64,000 bases of DNA from NCBI RefSeq assembly GCF_017498525.1, contig NZ_CP071796.1, positions 1,364,001 to 1,428,000 on the forward strand, read 5' to 3'. Positions 8,033 to 17,553 of the stretch are shown here, piece by piece. Source of the stretch: Ottowia testudinis. GTDB taxonomy: Bacteria > Pseudomonadota > Gammaproteobacteria > Burkholderiales > Burkholderiaceae_C. The first letter of the stretch is position 1; every line of letters starts with the position of its first letter. The notes beneath the pieces were generated by a model, which worked only from the letters and a program-made list of their open reading frames with translations, ran no database searches and was not told the origin of the DNA. Position numbers and translations under genes: made by a program.

Positions 8033-9866
8033 AACCTCCGCCGCCGCCACGGCGGCCACCGCCGCCCCCACCGCTGCGGCCAAAGCCGCCACCGCTGGAA
8101 GCGCCGCCGCCAAAGCCGCGACCGCCGCCGCCGCCGGAGCGGCTGCGTCCGCCGCCGCCCCCTTTGCCCTTGCCCATCAGGTCGATGCTGGTGCGCATCG
8201 GGTCGGGCTGGCCCACGGCGCCATGGCTCGGGCCGCGCGGCGCGCTGCGGCGGCCGTGCAGGTTGGTCTGCAGCGGGTCGATGTGGCGTGGCAGGTGATC
8301 GATGTCGCGGTCGTCCTCGTCGTCAAAGCCGAATTCGCGCGTGGCCATTGGGGCCGGGCGCTGCTGGCCCGGACCATTGGCGCGTGGGTTTTGCTGCGGC
8401 GCGCCGCCTGCATTGCCACCGCGTCCACGGCGGCGGCGGTTGCGGCCGGTGCGCTCGCCTTGTGGCAGCGGCAGGCCGTCGGCATCCAGTTCGACCGCGC
8501 CCTCGACGCGCGCCGTGCCCTCGGCCTGACGTTGCGGCTGAGGTTTGCGCGCGGGTTGCGGGCCACGGCCACCGCCGCGCGGGCCCTGGCCGGCTTTGTT
8601 GTCACGGATGCGCTGCATCATCTCCTGGCGCGCGGCCTTGGCCGCGGCGGCCATCACCTCGCGGCTGGGTGGTTTGCCCAGACCGCCCCACAGCGTCTGG
8701 CGGCCCATGGCGATGGGTTCGGCGCGCTCGCCTTCCTCGGGGCCGAAGCCGTCGAGCACGCGCACGGGAATCTGCTGCTTGGTGAAGCGCTCGATCTCGT
8801 GCATGAAGCCTTCCTCGTCCATGCACACCAGGCTCACGGCTTCGCCGCTGGCGCCGGCGCGGCCGGTGCGGCCGATGCGGTGCACGTAGTCTTCCGACAC
8901 GTTGGGGATGTCGAAGTTGACGACGTGCGGCAGCTCATCGATGTCGATGCCGCGCGCCGCGATGTCGGTGGCCACCAGTGCGCGCAGGTCGCCGGTCTTG
9001 AATTCGGCCAGGGCCTGGGTGCGCGCGCTCTGGCTCTTGTTGCCGTGCAGCGCCATGGCCTTGATGCCACGGTCGTTCAGGAAGTCGGCGACCTTGTTGG
9101 CGCCGAACTTGGTGCGCGTGAACACCAGCACCTGGCTCCAATTGTTCTCGCCGATCAGGTGAGCCAGCACGTCTTTCTTGCGGTGGCGGCCCACGGGGTA
9201 GATCACCTGGGCGATGCGCTCCACCGTGGTGTTAGGCGGCGTGACCTGCACGCTCTTGGGGGTCTTGAGCAGGTTGCCGGCCAGCTCGCGAATCTCGTCG
9301 CTGAAGGTGGCCGAGAACAGCAGGCTCTGCTTGTTCTTGGGCAGCAGCGCCAGCACCTTCTTGACGTCGTGGATGAAACCCATGTCGAGCATGCGGTCGG
9401 CTTCGTCGAGTACGAGGATTTCGACGTGCGAGAGGTCAATGTGGTTTTGCCCTTCCAGATCCAGCAGACGCCCGGGCGTGGCCACCAGGATGTCGACACC
9501 GCGCGCGATGCGGTTGATCTGCGGGTTCATGCCGACGCCGCCGAAAATCACGGTCGAGGTCAACTCCAGGTATTTGCCGTAAAGGCGAATGGATTCCTCG
9601 ACCTGCGCCGCCAGTTCACGCGTGGGCGTCAGCACCAGCGCGCGGATGGCGCCCGGCCGCGCCGCGGGGCGCGTGCTGAGCAGCTGCAGCATCGGCAGCG
9701 TGAAACCGGCCGTCTTGCCGGTGCCGGTCTGTGCGCCGGCCAGCAGGTCGTGGCCGTCGAGCACCACCGGAATGGCTTGCGCCTGGATGGGGGTAGGCTG
9801 CGTGTAGCCCTGTTCTTGCACCGCGCGCAGGATGGCGGGGGCCAGGTTCAGTTCGTCAAAGTTCAT
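8022..9866 (-). CDS. rhlE: ATP-dependent RNA helicase RhlE
   Basis: DEAD-box RNA helicase of 614 residues, acting on structured RNA (ribosome maturation, mRNA decay). Motifs in order: Q motif [10 protein letters not shown], motif [23 protein letters not shown] in [15 protein letters not shown] in [15 protein letters not shown] and [10 protein letters not shown]. The Gly/Arg-rich C-terminus (about residues 560-614, many GGGGR and RSGGGG units) is typical of betaproteobacterial RhlE and likely binds RNA. Start ATG 9866 ([13 protein letters not shown]). A long plus-strand ORF opposite this gene is a shadow. Confidence 0.93.
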   Translation of the reverse strand: MNFDELNLAPAILRAVQEQGYTQPTPIQAQAIPVVLDGHDLLAGAQTGTGKTAGFTLPMLQLLSTRPAARPGAIRALVLTPTRELAAQVEESIRLYGKYLELTSTVIFGGVGMNPQINRIARGVDILVATPGRLLDLEGQNHIDLSHVEILVLDEADRMLDMGFIHDVKKVLALLPKNKQSLLFSATFSDEIRELAGNLLKTPKSVQVTPPNTTVERIAQVIYPVGRHRKKDVLAHLIGENNWSQVLVFTRTKFGANKVADFLNDRGIKAMALHGNKSQSARTQALAEFKTGDLRALVATDIAARGIDIDELPHVVNFDIPNVSEDYVHRIGRTGRAGASGEAVSLVCMDEEGFMHEIERFTKQQIPVRVLDGFGPEEGERAEPIAMGRQTLWGGLGKPPSREVMAAAAKAARQEMMQRIRDNKAGQGPRGGGRGPQPARKPQPQRQAEGTARVEGAVELDADGLPLPQGERTGRNRRRRGRGGNAGGAPQQNPRANGPGQQRPAPMATREFGFDDEDDRDIDHLPRHIDPLQTNLHGRRSAPRGPSHGAVGQPDPMRTSIDLMGKGKGGGGGRSRSGGGGGRGFGGGASSGGGFGRSGGGGGGRRGGGGGYGR

Positions 9867-10085
9867 CAAAATGGATGCACCGGTCTCTCGGCGCGGGGAG
9901 CTGCTGGCCTGTTCCGGCGGGTGCCGGCCAGTGTTGAAGGCTGCAGCGGGTTCTTCTTGAGATGGGCGCGGGCCTGTGGTGTGGCCAGAAACGCCCCAGC
10001 GGAAGGGCTGGCTTGCCGCATACTGGTGGGCTGCAAGCAGCGCGATTATCGCATGCTGCCGGCCCATCAGACTTCGAATCGCAAC

Positions 10086-10667
10086 ATGGCAGTTTCGACC
10101 ACGTTTGGCTATAACGCGCCCGAGGATCGCCTCTGGCTCGCCTGTGCCGCCTGGCCGCAGCGCCTGTGGCTGACACGCCGCGTGGTGCGGGCCATGCTGC
10201 AGGCGGTGGTGCAATCGCTGGAATCCGCCGCGGCGGCGGCGCCCTTGCCCGCCGGTGATACCCGTCCAGCCGCCGAGCGCGCCGCCGCCGCGCACGATGC
10301 GTCGCTCAACCAACCTCAGCCGGGAGAGCAGGTGCGGGCGCTGCAGATGGGGCGCGAGGCCACCGACGCGCCTGCGCTGCAAGGTGCGGTGCTGTGCACC
10401 CGTTTCACCTTGCTGACCCTGGGCACGCAGACCGAACTGGTTTTCGACACACCCGCCGGGCAGCGGCGCCTGCGCCTGAGCCGCATTGGTCTGCACCGCT
10501 GGCTGCATGCGCTACAACTGGTGCTGCGCTCGGCCGGCTGGACCGACTGGCCAGCGGCACCCGACTGGCTGACGCGCAGCTACTTGCCGCCGGCGCTGCG
10601 GTCGCTGCTGACGCCGCCGCCGGCGGATTCGGCGCTGGATGATGAGCCATACGATGACGTACCGTGA
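10086..10667 (+). CDS. Hypothetical protein
   Basis: Protein of 193 residues, not recognised. It starts at ATG 10086 ([20 protein letters not shown]) and has no signal peptide or membrane segment. A hydrophilic middle is followed by a conserved-looking C-terminal core ([20 protein letters not shown]) and an acidic tail (DDEPYDDVP). It is divergent from rhlE and precedes ettA by 180 bp on the same strand. Its codon use matches that of the neighbouring genes. Confidence 0.6.
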   Translation: MAVSTTFGYNAPEDRLWLACAAWPQRLWLTRRVVRAMLQAVVQSLESAAAAAPLPAGDTRPAAERAAAAHDASLNQPQPGEQVRALQMGREATDAPALQGAVLCTRFTLLTLGTQTELVFDTPAGQRRLRLSRIGLHRWLHALQLVLRSAGWTDWPAAPDWLTRSYLPPALRSLLTPPPADSALDDEPYDDVP

Positions 10668-10786
10668 GCCCCATAGCCTGCATGTCCGTCCAACCCGGCC
10701 GGCTGGCGCCCAGCACCGATAATCGTTCCTGAACGGCCTGCGGCGCCGCCGCGCGATGGCCGCCATCCCTTTCTCGTTTTCCAATC

Positions 10787-10836
10787 TTTTTGGCCGATAG
10801 CGCTTGTCTGGCAAGCGCTGGCAGCTATATTTTTGA
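10787..10836 (-). repeat. Interspersed hairpin repeat in the ettA leader
   Basis: AGCGCTTG (10799-10806) and CAAGCGCT (10812-10819) form a perfect 8-bp stem with a 5-base loop. They are followed by GGCAGCTATATTTTTGA. On the minus strand this is the full layout ATAGCTGC-arm-loop-arm-GGCC-T-run. It ends about 10 bp before the ettA start, so it would be transcribed as part of the leader. Confidence 0.7.
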
Positions 10837-10846
10837 GAGTGAACCC

Positions 10847-12508
10847 ATGGCCCAGTATGTTTTCTCCATGAACCGCGTCGGCAAGATCGTGCCGCCCAAG
10901 CGGCAGATCCTGAAGGACATTTCGCTCAGCTTCTTTCCCGGCGCCAAGATCGGTGTGCTGGGCCTGAACGGCTCGGGCAAGTCGACGCTGCTGAAAATCA
11001 TGGCCGGTATCGACAAGGAAATCGAGGGCGAGGCCATCCCCATGCCGGGCCTGGACATCGGCTACCTCCCGCAAGAGCCGCAGCTCAACCCCGAAAACAC
11101 GGTGCGCCAAGAGGTGGAGCTGGCGCTGGGAGAAGTCAACGCCGCCAAGGCGCGGCTGGAGGAAATCTACGCCGCCTATGCCGAGCCCGACGCCGACTTC
11201 GACGCCTTGAGCGAGGAGCAAGGCAGGCTCGAAGCCGTGATTGCCGCCGCCGGCACCGACAGCGAGCACCAACTGGAGATCGCCGCCGACGCGCTGCGCC
11301 TGCCGCCGTGGGACGCCGTGATCGGCAAGCTCTCGGGTGGCGAAAAGCGCCGTGTGGCGCTGTGCAAGCTGCTGCTGTCCAAGCCCGACATGCTGCTGCT
11401 GGACGAACCCACCAACCACCTGGACGCCGAAAGCGTGGAGTGGCTGGAAATCTTCTTGAAGCGCTTCAGTGGCACCGTGGTCGCCATCACGCACGACCGC
11501 TACTTCCTCGACAACGCCGCCGAATGGATTCTGGAGCTGGACCGCGGCCACGGCATTCCGTACAAGGGCAACTACAGCACCTGGCTGGAGCAGAAAGAGG
11601 CGCGCCTGGCGCAAGAGCAGCGCACCGAGGACGCCCGCACCAAGGCCATGAAGAAAGAGCTGGAGTGGGCGCGCCAGAACCCCAAGGGCCGCCAGGCCAA
11701 GTCCAAGGCGCGCCTGGCCCGCTTCGAGGAACTGAGCGATTACGAATACCAGAAGCGCAACGAGACGCAGGAAATCTTCATCCCCGTGGCCGAGCGTCTG
11801 GGCACGGAGGTCTTTGAGTTCACCAACGTCAGCAAGAGCTTTGGCGACCGCCTGTTGATCGACAACCTGAGCTTCAAGGTGCCCGCTGGCGCCATCGTCG
11901 GCATCATTGGCCCCAACGGCGCCGGCAAATCGACGCTGTTCAAGCTGATTGCCGGCAAGGAGCAGCCCGATTCGGGCGAGATCAAGGTCGGCCAGACCGT
12001 CCGCATGGCCTTCGTCGACCAGAGCCGCGACGATCTGGCCAACAACAAGACGGTGTGGGAAGACATCTCGGGCGGGCTCGACATCATCACCGTCGGCAAG
12101 TTTCAGATGCCCAGCCGGGCGTATGCGGGCCGTTTCAACTTCAACGGCGGCGACCAGCAGAAGAAGGTAGGCACCCTGTCAGGCGGCGAACGCGGACGGC
12201 TGCACCTGGCCAAGACGCTGATGCAGGGCGGCAACGTGCTGCTGCTGGACGAGCCCAGCAACGACCTGGACGTCGAAACCCTGCGCGCGCTGGAAGACGC
12301 GCTGCTGGAGTTTGCCGGCAGCGTGATGGTCATCAGCCACGACCGCTGGTTCCTGGACCGCATCTGCACGCACATCCTGGCGGCCGAAGGCGATTCGCAA
12401 TGGACCTTCTTCAACGGCAACTATCAGGAATACGAAGCCGACAAGGTCAAGCGCCTGGGCGAGGAAGGTGCCCGGCCGCACCGGGTGCGGTACAAGGCCC
12501 TGAAGTGA
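10847..12508 (+). CDS. ettA: Energy-dependent translational throttle protein EttA (ABC-F)
   Basis: ABC-F ATPase of 553 residues (the family is ~555) that binds the ribosomal E site and gates the first elongation steps according to ATP level. It has two ABC domains without membrane segments. The first has Walker A GLNGSGKST, signature LSGGEKRRVALC and LLLDEPTNHLD. The second has GPNGAGKST, LSGGERGRLHLA and LLLDEPSNDLD. The linker is rich in charged helices (EWARQNPKGRQAKSKARLAR). Start ATG 10847 (MAQYVFSMNRVGK) matches EttA. A hairpin repeat lies in its leader. Confidence 0.95.
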   Translation: MAQYVFSMNRVGKIVPPKRQILKDISLSFFPGAKIGVLGLNGSGKSTLLKIMAGIDKEIEGEAIPMPGLDIGYLPQEPQLNPENTVRQEVELALGEVNAAKARLEEIYAAYAEPDADFDALSEEQGRLEAVIAAAGTDSEHQLEIAADALRLPPWDAVIGKLSGGEKRRVALCKLLLSKPDMLLLDEPTNHLDAESVEWLEIFLKRFSGTVVAITHDRYFLDNAAEWILELDRGHGIPYKGNYSTWLEQKEARLAQEQRTEDARTKAMKKELEWARQNPKGRQAKSKARLARFEELSDYEYQKRNETQEIFIPVAERLGTEVFEFTNVSKSFGDRLLIDNLSFKVPAGAIVGIIGPNGAGKSTLFKLIAGKEQPDSGEIKVGQTVRMAFVDQSRDDLANNKTVWEDISGGLDIITVGKFQMPSRAYAGRFNFNGGDQQKKVGTLSGGERGRLHLAKTLMQGGNVLLLDEPSNDLDVETLRALEDALLEFAGSVMVISHDRWFLDRICTHILAAEGDSQWTFFNGNYQEYEADKVKRLGEEGARPHRVRYKALK

Positions 12509-12519
12509 GGTTCTCGCCG

Positions 12520-12545
12520 CCGGCGCGGTGACGCGTTCGCGCCGG
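12520..12545 (+). terminator. GC-rich hairpin after ettA
   Basis: CCGGCGCG (12520-12527) and CGCGCCGG (12538-12545) pair perfectly across a 10-base loop, 12 bp after the ettA stop. There is no T-run on either side. It may terminate transcription, possibly with Rho, or protect the mRNA end. Confidence 0.45.
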
Positions 12546-12626
12546 TGCCCCGCCGAGCTTCGCGCCCGGGTGCAGGCAGGTTTTTAGCGGCACAGGCCTG
12601 ACCCGCCGGGCAGGCTAGGCGGATGT

Positions 12627-12983
12627 TTACCGGCTCGCCGCCGAAGCCGGTGCCATGGCTGTATCGGCGGTGGCGTGTTCTGCCTGCGATGCGGCCGAAG
12701 CCGCCATGGTGGCAGCGGCCGCTGCAGCCGCCGCAGCGGCTTGTGCATCGCTGTTGCTGCTGCCGGCGGCGGCAGCGCTGGTGCTGGCGTCCGCCGCTGC
12801 GCTGGCGGCCGAGGCGGTGGCCGCGGCAGCCTGGTTGGCGGCACCCTGGGCTTCGATGGCCTTGGTCATCGCTTCGCCAGCGGGCGCGGGCGTTTGCGGC
12901 GTGGCGGCGTCTTTCTGGCCGCAGGCGGTGAGCAGCACGACAAGGGCCAGCGCGGGGGCCAATTTCAAGGGAGTGGATGACAT
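12627..12983 (-). CDS. Alanine-rich lipoprotein
   Basis: Lipoprotein of 118 residues starting at ATG 12983 (MSSTPLKLAPALALVVLLTAC). The lipobox LLTAC puts the lipidated Cys near residue 21. The mature part is almost entirely Ala with Ser, Thr, Asp and Gln (for example QAAAATASAASAAADAS), likely a long helix. It resembles the low-complexity Ala-rich lipoproteins of betaproteobacteria that follow the Lpp principle, but no function can be assigned. Confidence 0.65.
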   Translation of the reverse strand: MSSTPLKLAPALALVVLLTACGQKDAATPQTPAPAGEAMTKAIEAQGAANQAAAATASAASAAADASTSAAAAGSSNSDAQAAAAAAAAAATMAASAASQAEHATADTAMAPASAASR

Positions 12984-13220
12984 GGCGAGGCTCCTGCGGC
13001 ACGACGTGGCGCGCCAATCGATGATGAACACCCTGGCATCTTTGCCGCCACCAGGCGCAGCGCTTGTCGGTCACGGCCGACGCCGCCTGTCGGAGACCGG
13101 GCCAATGCACGGCTGGGCGCACCGTGCGCGGCGCAAGGCTCTTGTACCGCGCCAACGCGTTGGGCGAGCGGCAATGATTTACACCAACTGGTTTTGGCGC
13201 TGACTCGACTGGGATTGTTT

Positions 13221-13273
13221 GCTATTCTTATAATAGCTTCTCGCGCTGGATGGATAAGCGCTGGCGGCGGTTT
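13221..13273 (+). repeat. Interspersed hairpin repeat, copy
   Basis: GCTATTCTTATAATAGCTTC then TCGCGCTGGATGGATAAGCG and CTGGCGGCGGTTT. It shows the family layout (TAGCT box, CGCT arm, GATGGAT loop, AAGCGCTGG arm, GGTTT). It lies in the 546-bp gene-free stretch 12984-13529, which otherwise holds only a truncated copy at 13477. Confidence 0.65.
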
Positions 13274-13476
13274 CGTCTCATAAGCGGTTCAGGGGCAAAT
13301 GAGGCTGCGGCAATGTCTGGCGGTTGACGGCACACCGTTCAGCCCGCTCGAGGGCTGGTTTTCGTGGCGGCGGGGCCGGAGGGGCTGCCTTGGCGCATCG
13401 CATCGACAACGCGTCGCATGGAGCGCGTTTGACCGGTGCGGCCGGCGCTGACCGCATCGCCCGTTAGCGCATCAAT

Positions 13477-13500
13477 GCATAGCTGCTCGCGCGGTTTTGG
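13477..13500 (+). repeat. Truncated interspersed repeat
   Basis: GCATAGCTGCTCGCGCGGTT: the leading AGCTGCTCGCGC box without its second hairpin arm, 30 bp from the end of the peroxiredoxin gene. Confidence 0.4.
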
Positions 13501-13529
13501 CGGCCGCTGCAGCCTGTTATGACCAAAAA

Positions 13530-14072
13530 TCAGCGCTGGCCCTTGGCCAGTTGCTGCACCGCCTTCATGGTCTCTTCGACGTGCTTGAGCGGGTTGCTGC
13601 CCTCATGCGCGAAGGCGATCTTGCCGTCTTGCCCGATGACATACGAGATGCGGCTGGCCATGCCGGGCAGCAGCGCGCTGGCGTCGTAGGCCTTGATGGT
13701 GCGCGCGGCGGGGTCGGAGCCCACGGCAAACCGGTCGCGGCATTCTTCGCGCGAAAAGCGTTTGAGCGTGTCGATGTCGTCGTGCGAGATGCCAATCACC
13801 GTGGCGCCGAGCGCGTCGAATCGCGGCGTGGCTTCGGCAAACGCATTGGCCTCGATCGTGCAGCCCTTGGTGAAAGCCTTGGGGAAAAAGTACAGCACCA
13901 CCGGCCCTTTTTTCAGCGCCGCCGCCAGGTCGAAGTCGAACGCCCGGCCGGCCACCGCGGCAGGTGTCTTGAACAGCGGCGCTTCGTCGCCCGGCTTGAG
14001 GGCGGCCAGCGCCGTGGCTGGCGCGGCGAACAAGGCGGTCAGCATCAGGGCGGCGGTGAGTGGCGTGGTCAT
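13530..14072 (-). CDS. Periplasmic peroxiredoxin (AhpC/TSA, BCP-like)
   Basis: Thiol peroxidase of 180 residues with an N-terminal signal peptide (LTAALMLTALFAAPATALAA), so probably periplasmic. The peroxidatic Cys is in PKAFTKGCTIEANAF (about residue 71), equivalent to FTPGCT of BCP/PrxQ. The PrxQ resolving Cys five residues on is missing; another Cys is in REECRDRF (~110). It reduces peroxides using an external thiol donor, which is family knowledge. It lies 49 bp downstream of the broken ABC transporter on the same strand and may have been its operon partner. Confidence 0.85.
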   Translation of the reverse strand: MTTPLTAALMLTALFAAPATALAALKPGDEAPLFKTPAAVAGRAFDFDLAAALKKGPVVLYFFPKAFTKGCTIEANAFAEATPRFDALGATVIGISHDDIDTLKRFSREECRDRFAVGSDPAARTIKAYDASALLPGMASRISYVIGQDGKIAFAHEGSNPLKHVEETMKAVQQLAKGQR

Positions 14073-14120
14073 CAGGCAGACTCCATCAAGGCAGGCGGCG
14101 AACGCCCGCAGCGCACCATG

Positions 14121-15819
14121 TTACGCGCTTGCCATGCGCGCCGGGCCCGGCCACGCGTCGGCTTGACCGGGGGCGGCGTCCTTCGCCGGGGCGCGCTGGC
14201 CCGAGGCGGTGCCATCGTCAAACGCGTAAGCTTCGGCTTCATGCAGTTTCCAACGGCCGCCGCCGGTCAGCTCCAGCACGTGGGTGTGGTGTTCGAGCAC
14301 CGCGGAGCGGTGCGCGATGCTGATCAGCGTGGCGCCTTCCGCCAGCAGGCGCTGGTACAGGCGCCTTTCGTTGGCGGTGTCGAGCGCGCTGGTGGCCTCG
14401 TCCAGGATCACGAAGCGTGGCGCGCTGATCAGCACCCGCGCGAAGGCCAGGCGCTGCTGCTCGCCAAGCGACAGCGTCTTGGCCCAGTCGACCTCGGCAT
14501 CCAGCCCGCCGCTGCGCTCGGCCAGATCGGGCAGGTTGACCTCTTGCAGCGCCCCCAGCAGCACGGCGTCGTCCACGTCGCGGTCGAACTGCGGGTACAG
14601 AAGTTGGCTGCGCAGACTGCCCACTTGCATGTAGGGGCGCTGCGGCAGGAACATGCTGTCGGCCACCGGTGGGCGCTGGATACTGCCTTCGCCCGCGCGC
14701 CACAGGCCGGCGATGGCGCGCAGCAGCGAGCTCTTGCCGCTGCCGCTTTCGCCTACGATGAGCAGCCCGTCGCCCCGCTGCAGCGTGAAGCTCAGACCCC
14801 GCACCAACTCGCGCTTGCCGTCCGGCGTGTTCAGGGTGACGCCTTGCAGGCTGAGCTCGGGCGCTTCGCTGGTCTGGATGGTGCGGCGACGGCGTGGCAG
14901 CGGCGCGGGTTCCGCCTCGGGCGCGTCGGCGCTCTCGCCCGGCTGCGCCGGCAGCGCCGCCATCAGCCCGTGGATGCGCTCGATGCCGGCGGTGAAGCGG
15001 GAGAGGCCCTCGAAGTTGTCGATGATGATCGATACCGCGCCCAGCACCGCCAGAAAAGCGCCCGCCGCCTTGATGGCCTGGCCCACCTCCAGCTCGCCCG
15101 ACAGCACCAGGTTGGCGATCAGCACGTTGGGCAGGATGATGGCGATCTGGTTGTAGGCTTGCTGAAAAAAGTTGAGGTTGAGCTGCTGGCGCAGCAGGCG
15201 CTGATAGTTGCGCAAAGCGCCCTTGAAGCGCCCGCGCACCTGCTTCAGCTCGGCCTGTTCGCCGCGATAGAAGGCGATCGATTCGGCGTTCTCGCGCACC
15301 CGCACCAGGCTGAAGCGGAAGTCGGCCTCGCGCTTGAGCTGAAAGAAGTTCAGGCGCATCAGCGGTGCGCCGAACACCTTCACCGTCAGCCAGGTGCCCA
15401 GCGCCGTGTAAGCCACCAGCACGTACACCAGCGTGTGCGAGATGCTCCATAACACCCAGCTGAAAGCCACCAGCTGCATCAGCGAACCCAGGCCGATGAG
15501 CAAAAAGTACAGCGAGCGCTGGGTGAAGGTGTTGACGTCCTCGGCAATGCGCTGGTCGGGGTTGTCGACGGTGTCGTTGGACGTCAGCTCGTAAAAGCGC
15601 TGGTTGTGAAAATAGCGCCCCAGCAGCCGCTCGGACAGCCAGCGCCGCCAGTGGTTGCCCAGCGTGTCGCGCACGAAGTAATACAGCGAGCGCGTCGGCA
15701 CGAACACCGCCACCACGATCAGACAGACCACGATGGCGTGCCAGAAGCGGCCTCCATCGCGCGCGGCCAGGGCCGACGTCATCTCGCCGGCTTGTTCATT
15801 CAGCATGACGGCGATTTGC
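14121..15819 (-). pseudogene. C-terminal part of SbmA/BacA-like (YddA-type) ABC transporter, split by transposon
   Basis: Holds the last ~565 codons of a fused permease-ATPase. The membrane domain has FWHAIVVCLIVVAVFVPT, LGNHWRRWLSERLLGRYF and DNPDQRIAEDVNTF. The ATPase has Walker A VGESGSGKSS, signature LSLGEQQRLAFAR, Walker B FVILDEATSALD and the His switch in SIAHR. This is the SbmA/BacA membrane fold with an ABC domain, as in E. coli YddA and rhizobial BclA, which move peptides. The first ~78 residues are at 49216-49449. The open frame runs on through the transposon tip to 16031, so a chimeric protein starting there is possible. Confidence 0.9.
15816..15819. repeat. Left target-site duplication (TTGC)
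   Basis: TTGC flanks the transposon tip TGACCGGC here and the other tip at 49216-49219. Removing the transposon and one copy rejoins the transporter frame exactly (GAG ACG CAA ATC GCC). A Tn7-type 5-bp duplication would need one mismatch. Confidence 0.75.
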
Positions 15820-15956
15820 TGACCGGCACAAATAAAGCCCGTCGACGATGGCGCCGCTAAGTCGTTGATTCTTCGAACTCTTAGCGCAATCAAAAAGTCC
15901 GTCGGAAATTTCCGAATCGACTGAGCCGATTCGACAGCAACAAACAAGGTCCGTCG
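15820..15956 (+). repeat. Transposon left end with three TnsB-type repeats
   Basis: L1 at 15828-15844 (ACAAATAAAGCCCGTCG, 16 of 17 to consensus), L2 at 15888-15904 (AATCAAAAAGTCCGTCG, 13 of 17) and L3 at 15940-15956 (ACAAACAAGGTCCGTCG, 15 of 17). All point the same way. The GTCCGTCG half is the most constant. Spacing is 60 and 52 bp, a spread-out left end as in Tn7. The Tn7 repeat also contains a GACAATAAAG block (family knowledge). Confidence 0.85.
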
Positions 15957-16185
15957 GATCTGTTGTCGAACCGCTGCGCTGACCAGATCACAGGCTAGCG
16001 TTTGCTCTTCAGGACTTGGGACACTGCACATTGAGGGCGTTTATGTTTTGGCGATCACAACCCTAACAGTGCAAAGACTCAAGAGGATTAGCCGACAAGG
16101 CAGTCCAACGCTGGTCGGGTTGACGCGGCTACTCGGGCAACCCTAAACGCCACTCAGTGCACATCTGCTGCACTTGGCGCATCAC

Positions 16186-17553
16186 CTAAGCCGAGGGTTT
16201 TCTGCCGAGTGACTCTCGGATGTCCCTCCCCGCTTGCAGCAGTTGCTCCAAAGAACGTGGTTTTGATCGACGCAAAGCTACGACCTTTCCACGTGGTCTT
16301 GCCATAGGTTGCGCGGCCCGTTCGATCGCGTCGACAGCCGCCTTTTCTTCTCCAGTCATTGCGCCTTGGACGCTGGCACGCGCCACAGCGGCTGTTCGCG
16401 CTTCGTGCAGCTGTGCTTGGTATGCCGCGCTGCGGGTCACAATTTCCGGACCATCGAAGGGACACCTCAAGTCTCGCCGCAGTTCGCCGCCTTGCCCGGC
16501 ATGCGCGATAAGCAGATCGACGTCCCTCCGTGGAGCCGAGAACATCGCCGAATGAAACGCCTGCAAGACGAAACACCACGTCACCCTCGTTGCACCAGAC
16601 TGCCGCGCGACGCGGTAGGCGTGCACAAGTAGCTTGACCAGCTCGCGTTTCAGTCCGGCGCAAAGATTCCAGAGTTCGATGCTGCGCTCCTCGATCTTGA
16701 ACTCGTAGGCTTCATCGAGAACTACGCCAAACTCCCTCATCAGGCCCTGCCAGTCCTCAGACATTGGCGAATCTGGCAGCACAACAATTGGATGGCCTAA
16801 CAGGCGTTGAACCGCCTCTGAGGGGCGAGCGAGCAGCTTCCAGATCAACGAATAGTTCGCGATGTAGAACCAAGGCACTCCGACGTCTGCTACGGCAAGC
16901 AAAGTTCTCGTAATCAGTGTGCTCGCAGTATCTGACTGCGCCATGAACTGAGTCTCGTCGACACCGAGGAGACAGCATCCCACGACTCGCTGCCATTCGG
17001 CGCATCTTGCGGAAATCTCGCTTCTTCTCACCTTTGCGTGCCCCGAAGCGATCTCCGGATTGGCCAGAGGTCTAAGGACCTCCAGCACACTTGCCTGCTG
17101 ACCAATTTTGCAGTCTGCATACTCGATCAGAGGCACTCGGGGATGCGCCTCATTCACGACCACATGGTCACGGCCAGTCAGTACTCGCGAAATGCTAAGA
17201 CGAATCCTCGACTTCCCGACGCCAGCGAGACCCGTCAGCAAGATCGGCACGTTGTCCTCACGCACGGCCACTCCGCTGTAGGCGGCGCGGAGGACGGCTG
17301 TCGGATCTGCGTACACGAGTTGCGCGTGCGCAAGCGCCCTTTCTAGACACCGTCGGATGATCGACTCGGCCTGGTCGGTGACCAAGTTGACGTACTGCAT
17401 TCCAAGCAGGAGCCGATCACAGGCCACTTCAATTTCCATTGCTTCAAGGCCGCGTACTACCTCGCCGTGCGTCTCAGCTCGACGCCTGATGACGCCTGGC
17501 TCCAGGGCTTCGGAATAACGTCCTGCCCAAATGGCCGGAGGGCACTTCATCAT
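16186..17553 (-). CDS. tnsC: TnsC/TniB-like AAA+ ATPase
   Basis: AAA+ ATPase of 455 residues that links the target selector (TniQ/TnsD) to the TnsAB transposase. Walker A is ILLTGLAGVGKSR (residues 104-116) and Walker B is CCLLGVDETQF (about 193-203). Downstream pieces LLAVADVGVPWFYIANYSL and LLGHPIVVLPDSPMSEDW match the sensor region of TniB/TnsC proteins. It overlaps the tnsB stop by 4 bp (17550-17553) and is the last gene of the tnsABC operon, transcribed toward the left tip 220 bp away. Confidence 0.88.
   Translation of the reverse strand: MMKCPPAIWAGRYSEALEPGVIRRRAETHGEVVRGLEAMEIEVACDRLLLGMQYVNLVTDQAESIIRRCLERALAHAQLVYADPTAVLRAAYSGVAVREDNVPILLTGLAGVGKSRIRLSISRVLTGRDHVVVNEAHPRVPLIEYADCKIGQQASVLEVLRPLANPEIASGHAKVRRSEISARCAEWQRVVGCCLLGVDETQFMAQSDTASTLITRTLLAVADVGVPWFYIANYSLIWKLLARPSEAVQRLLGHPIVVLPDSPMSEDWQGLMREFGVVLDEAYEFKIEERSIELWNLCAGLKRELVKLLVHAYRVARQSGATRVTWCFVLQAFHSAMFSAPRRDVDLLIAHAGQGGELRRDLRCPFDGPEIVTRSAAYQAQLHEARTAAVARASVQGAMTGEEKAAVDAIERAAQPMARPRGKVVALRRSKPRSLEQLLQAGRDIRESLGRKPSA

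Noticed and set aside
7863-10085. Very long plus-strand open frame opposite rhlE and the oxidoreductase
   Set aside because: It is antisense to genes with clear motifs; only its last part (10086-10667) is outside them and has its own start. High GC keeps opposite frames open.
13497-15452. 651-codon plus-strand frame
   Set aside because: Antisense to the peroxiredoxin and ABC transporter genes; His/Arg/Gln-rich composition with no motif.
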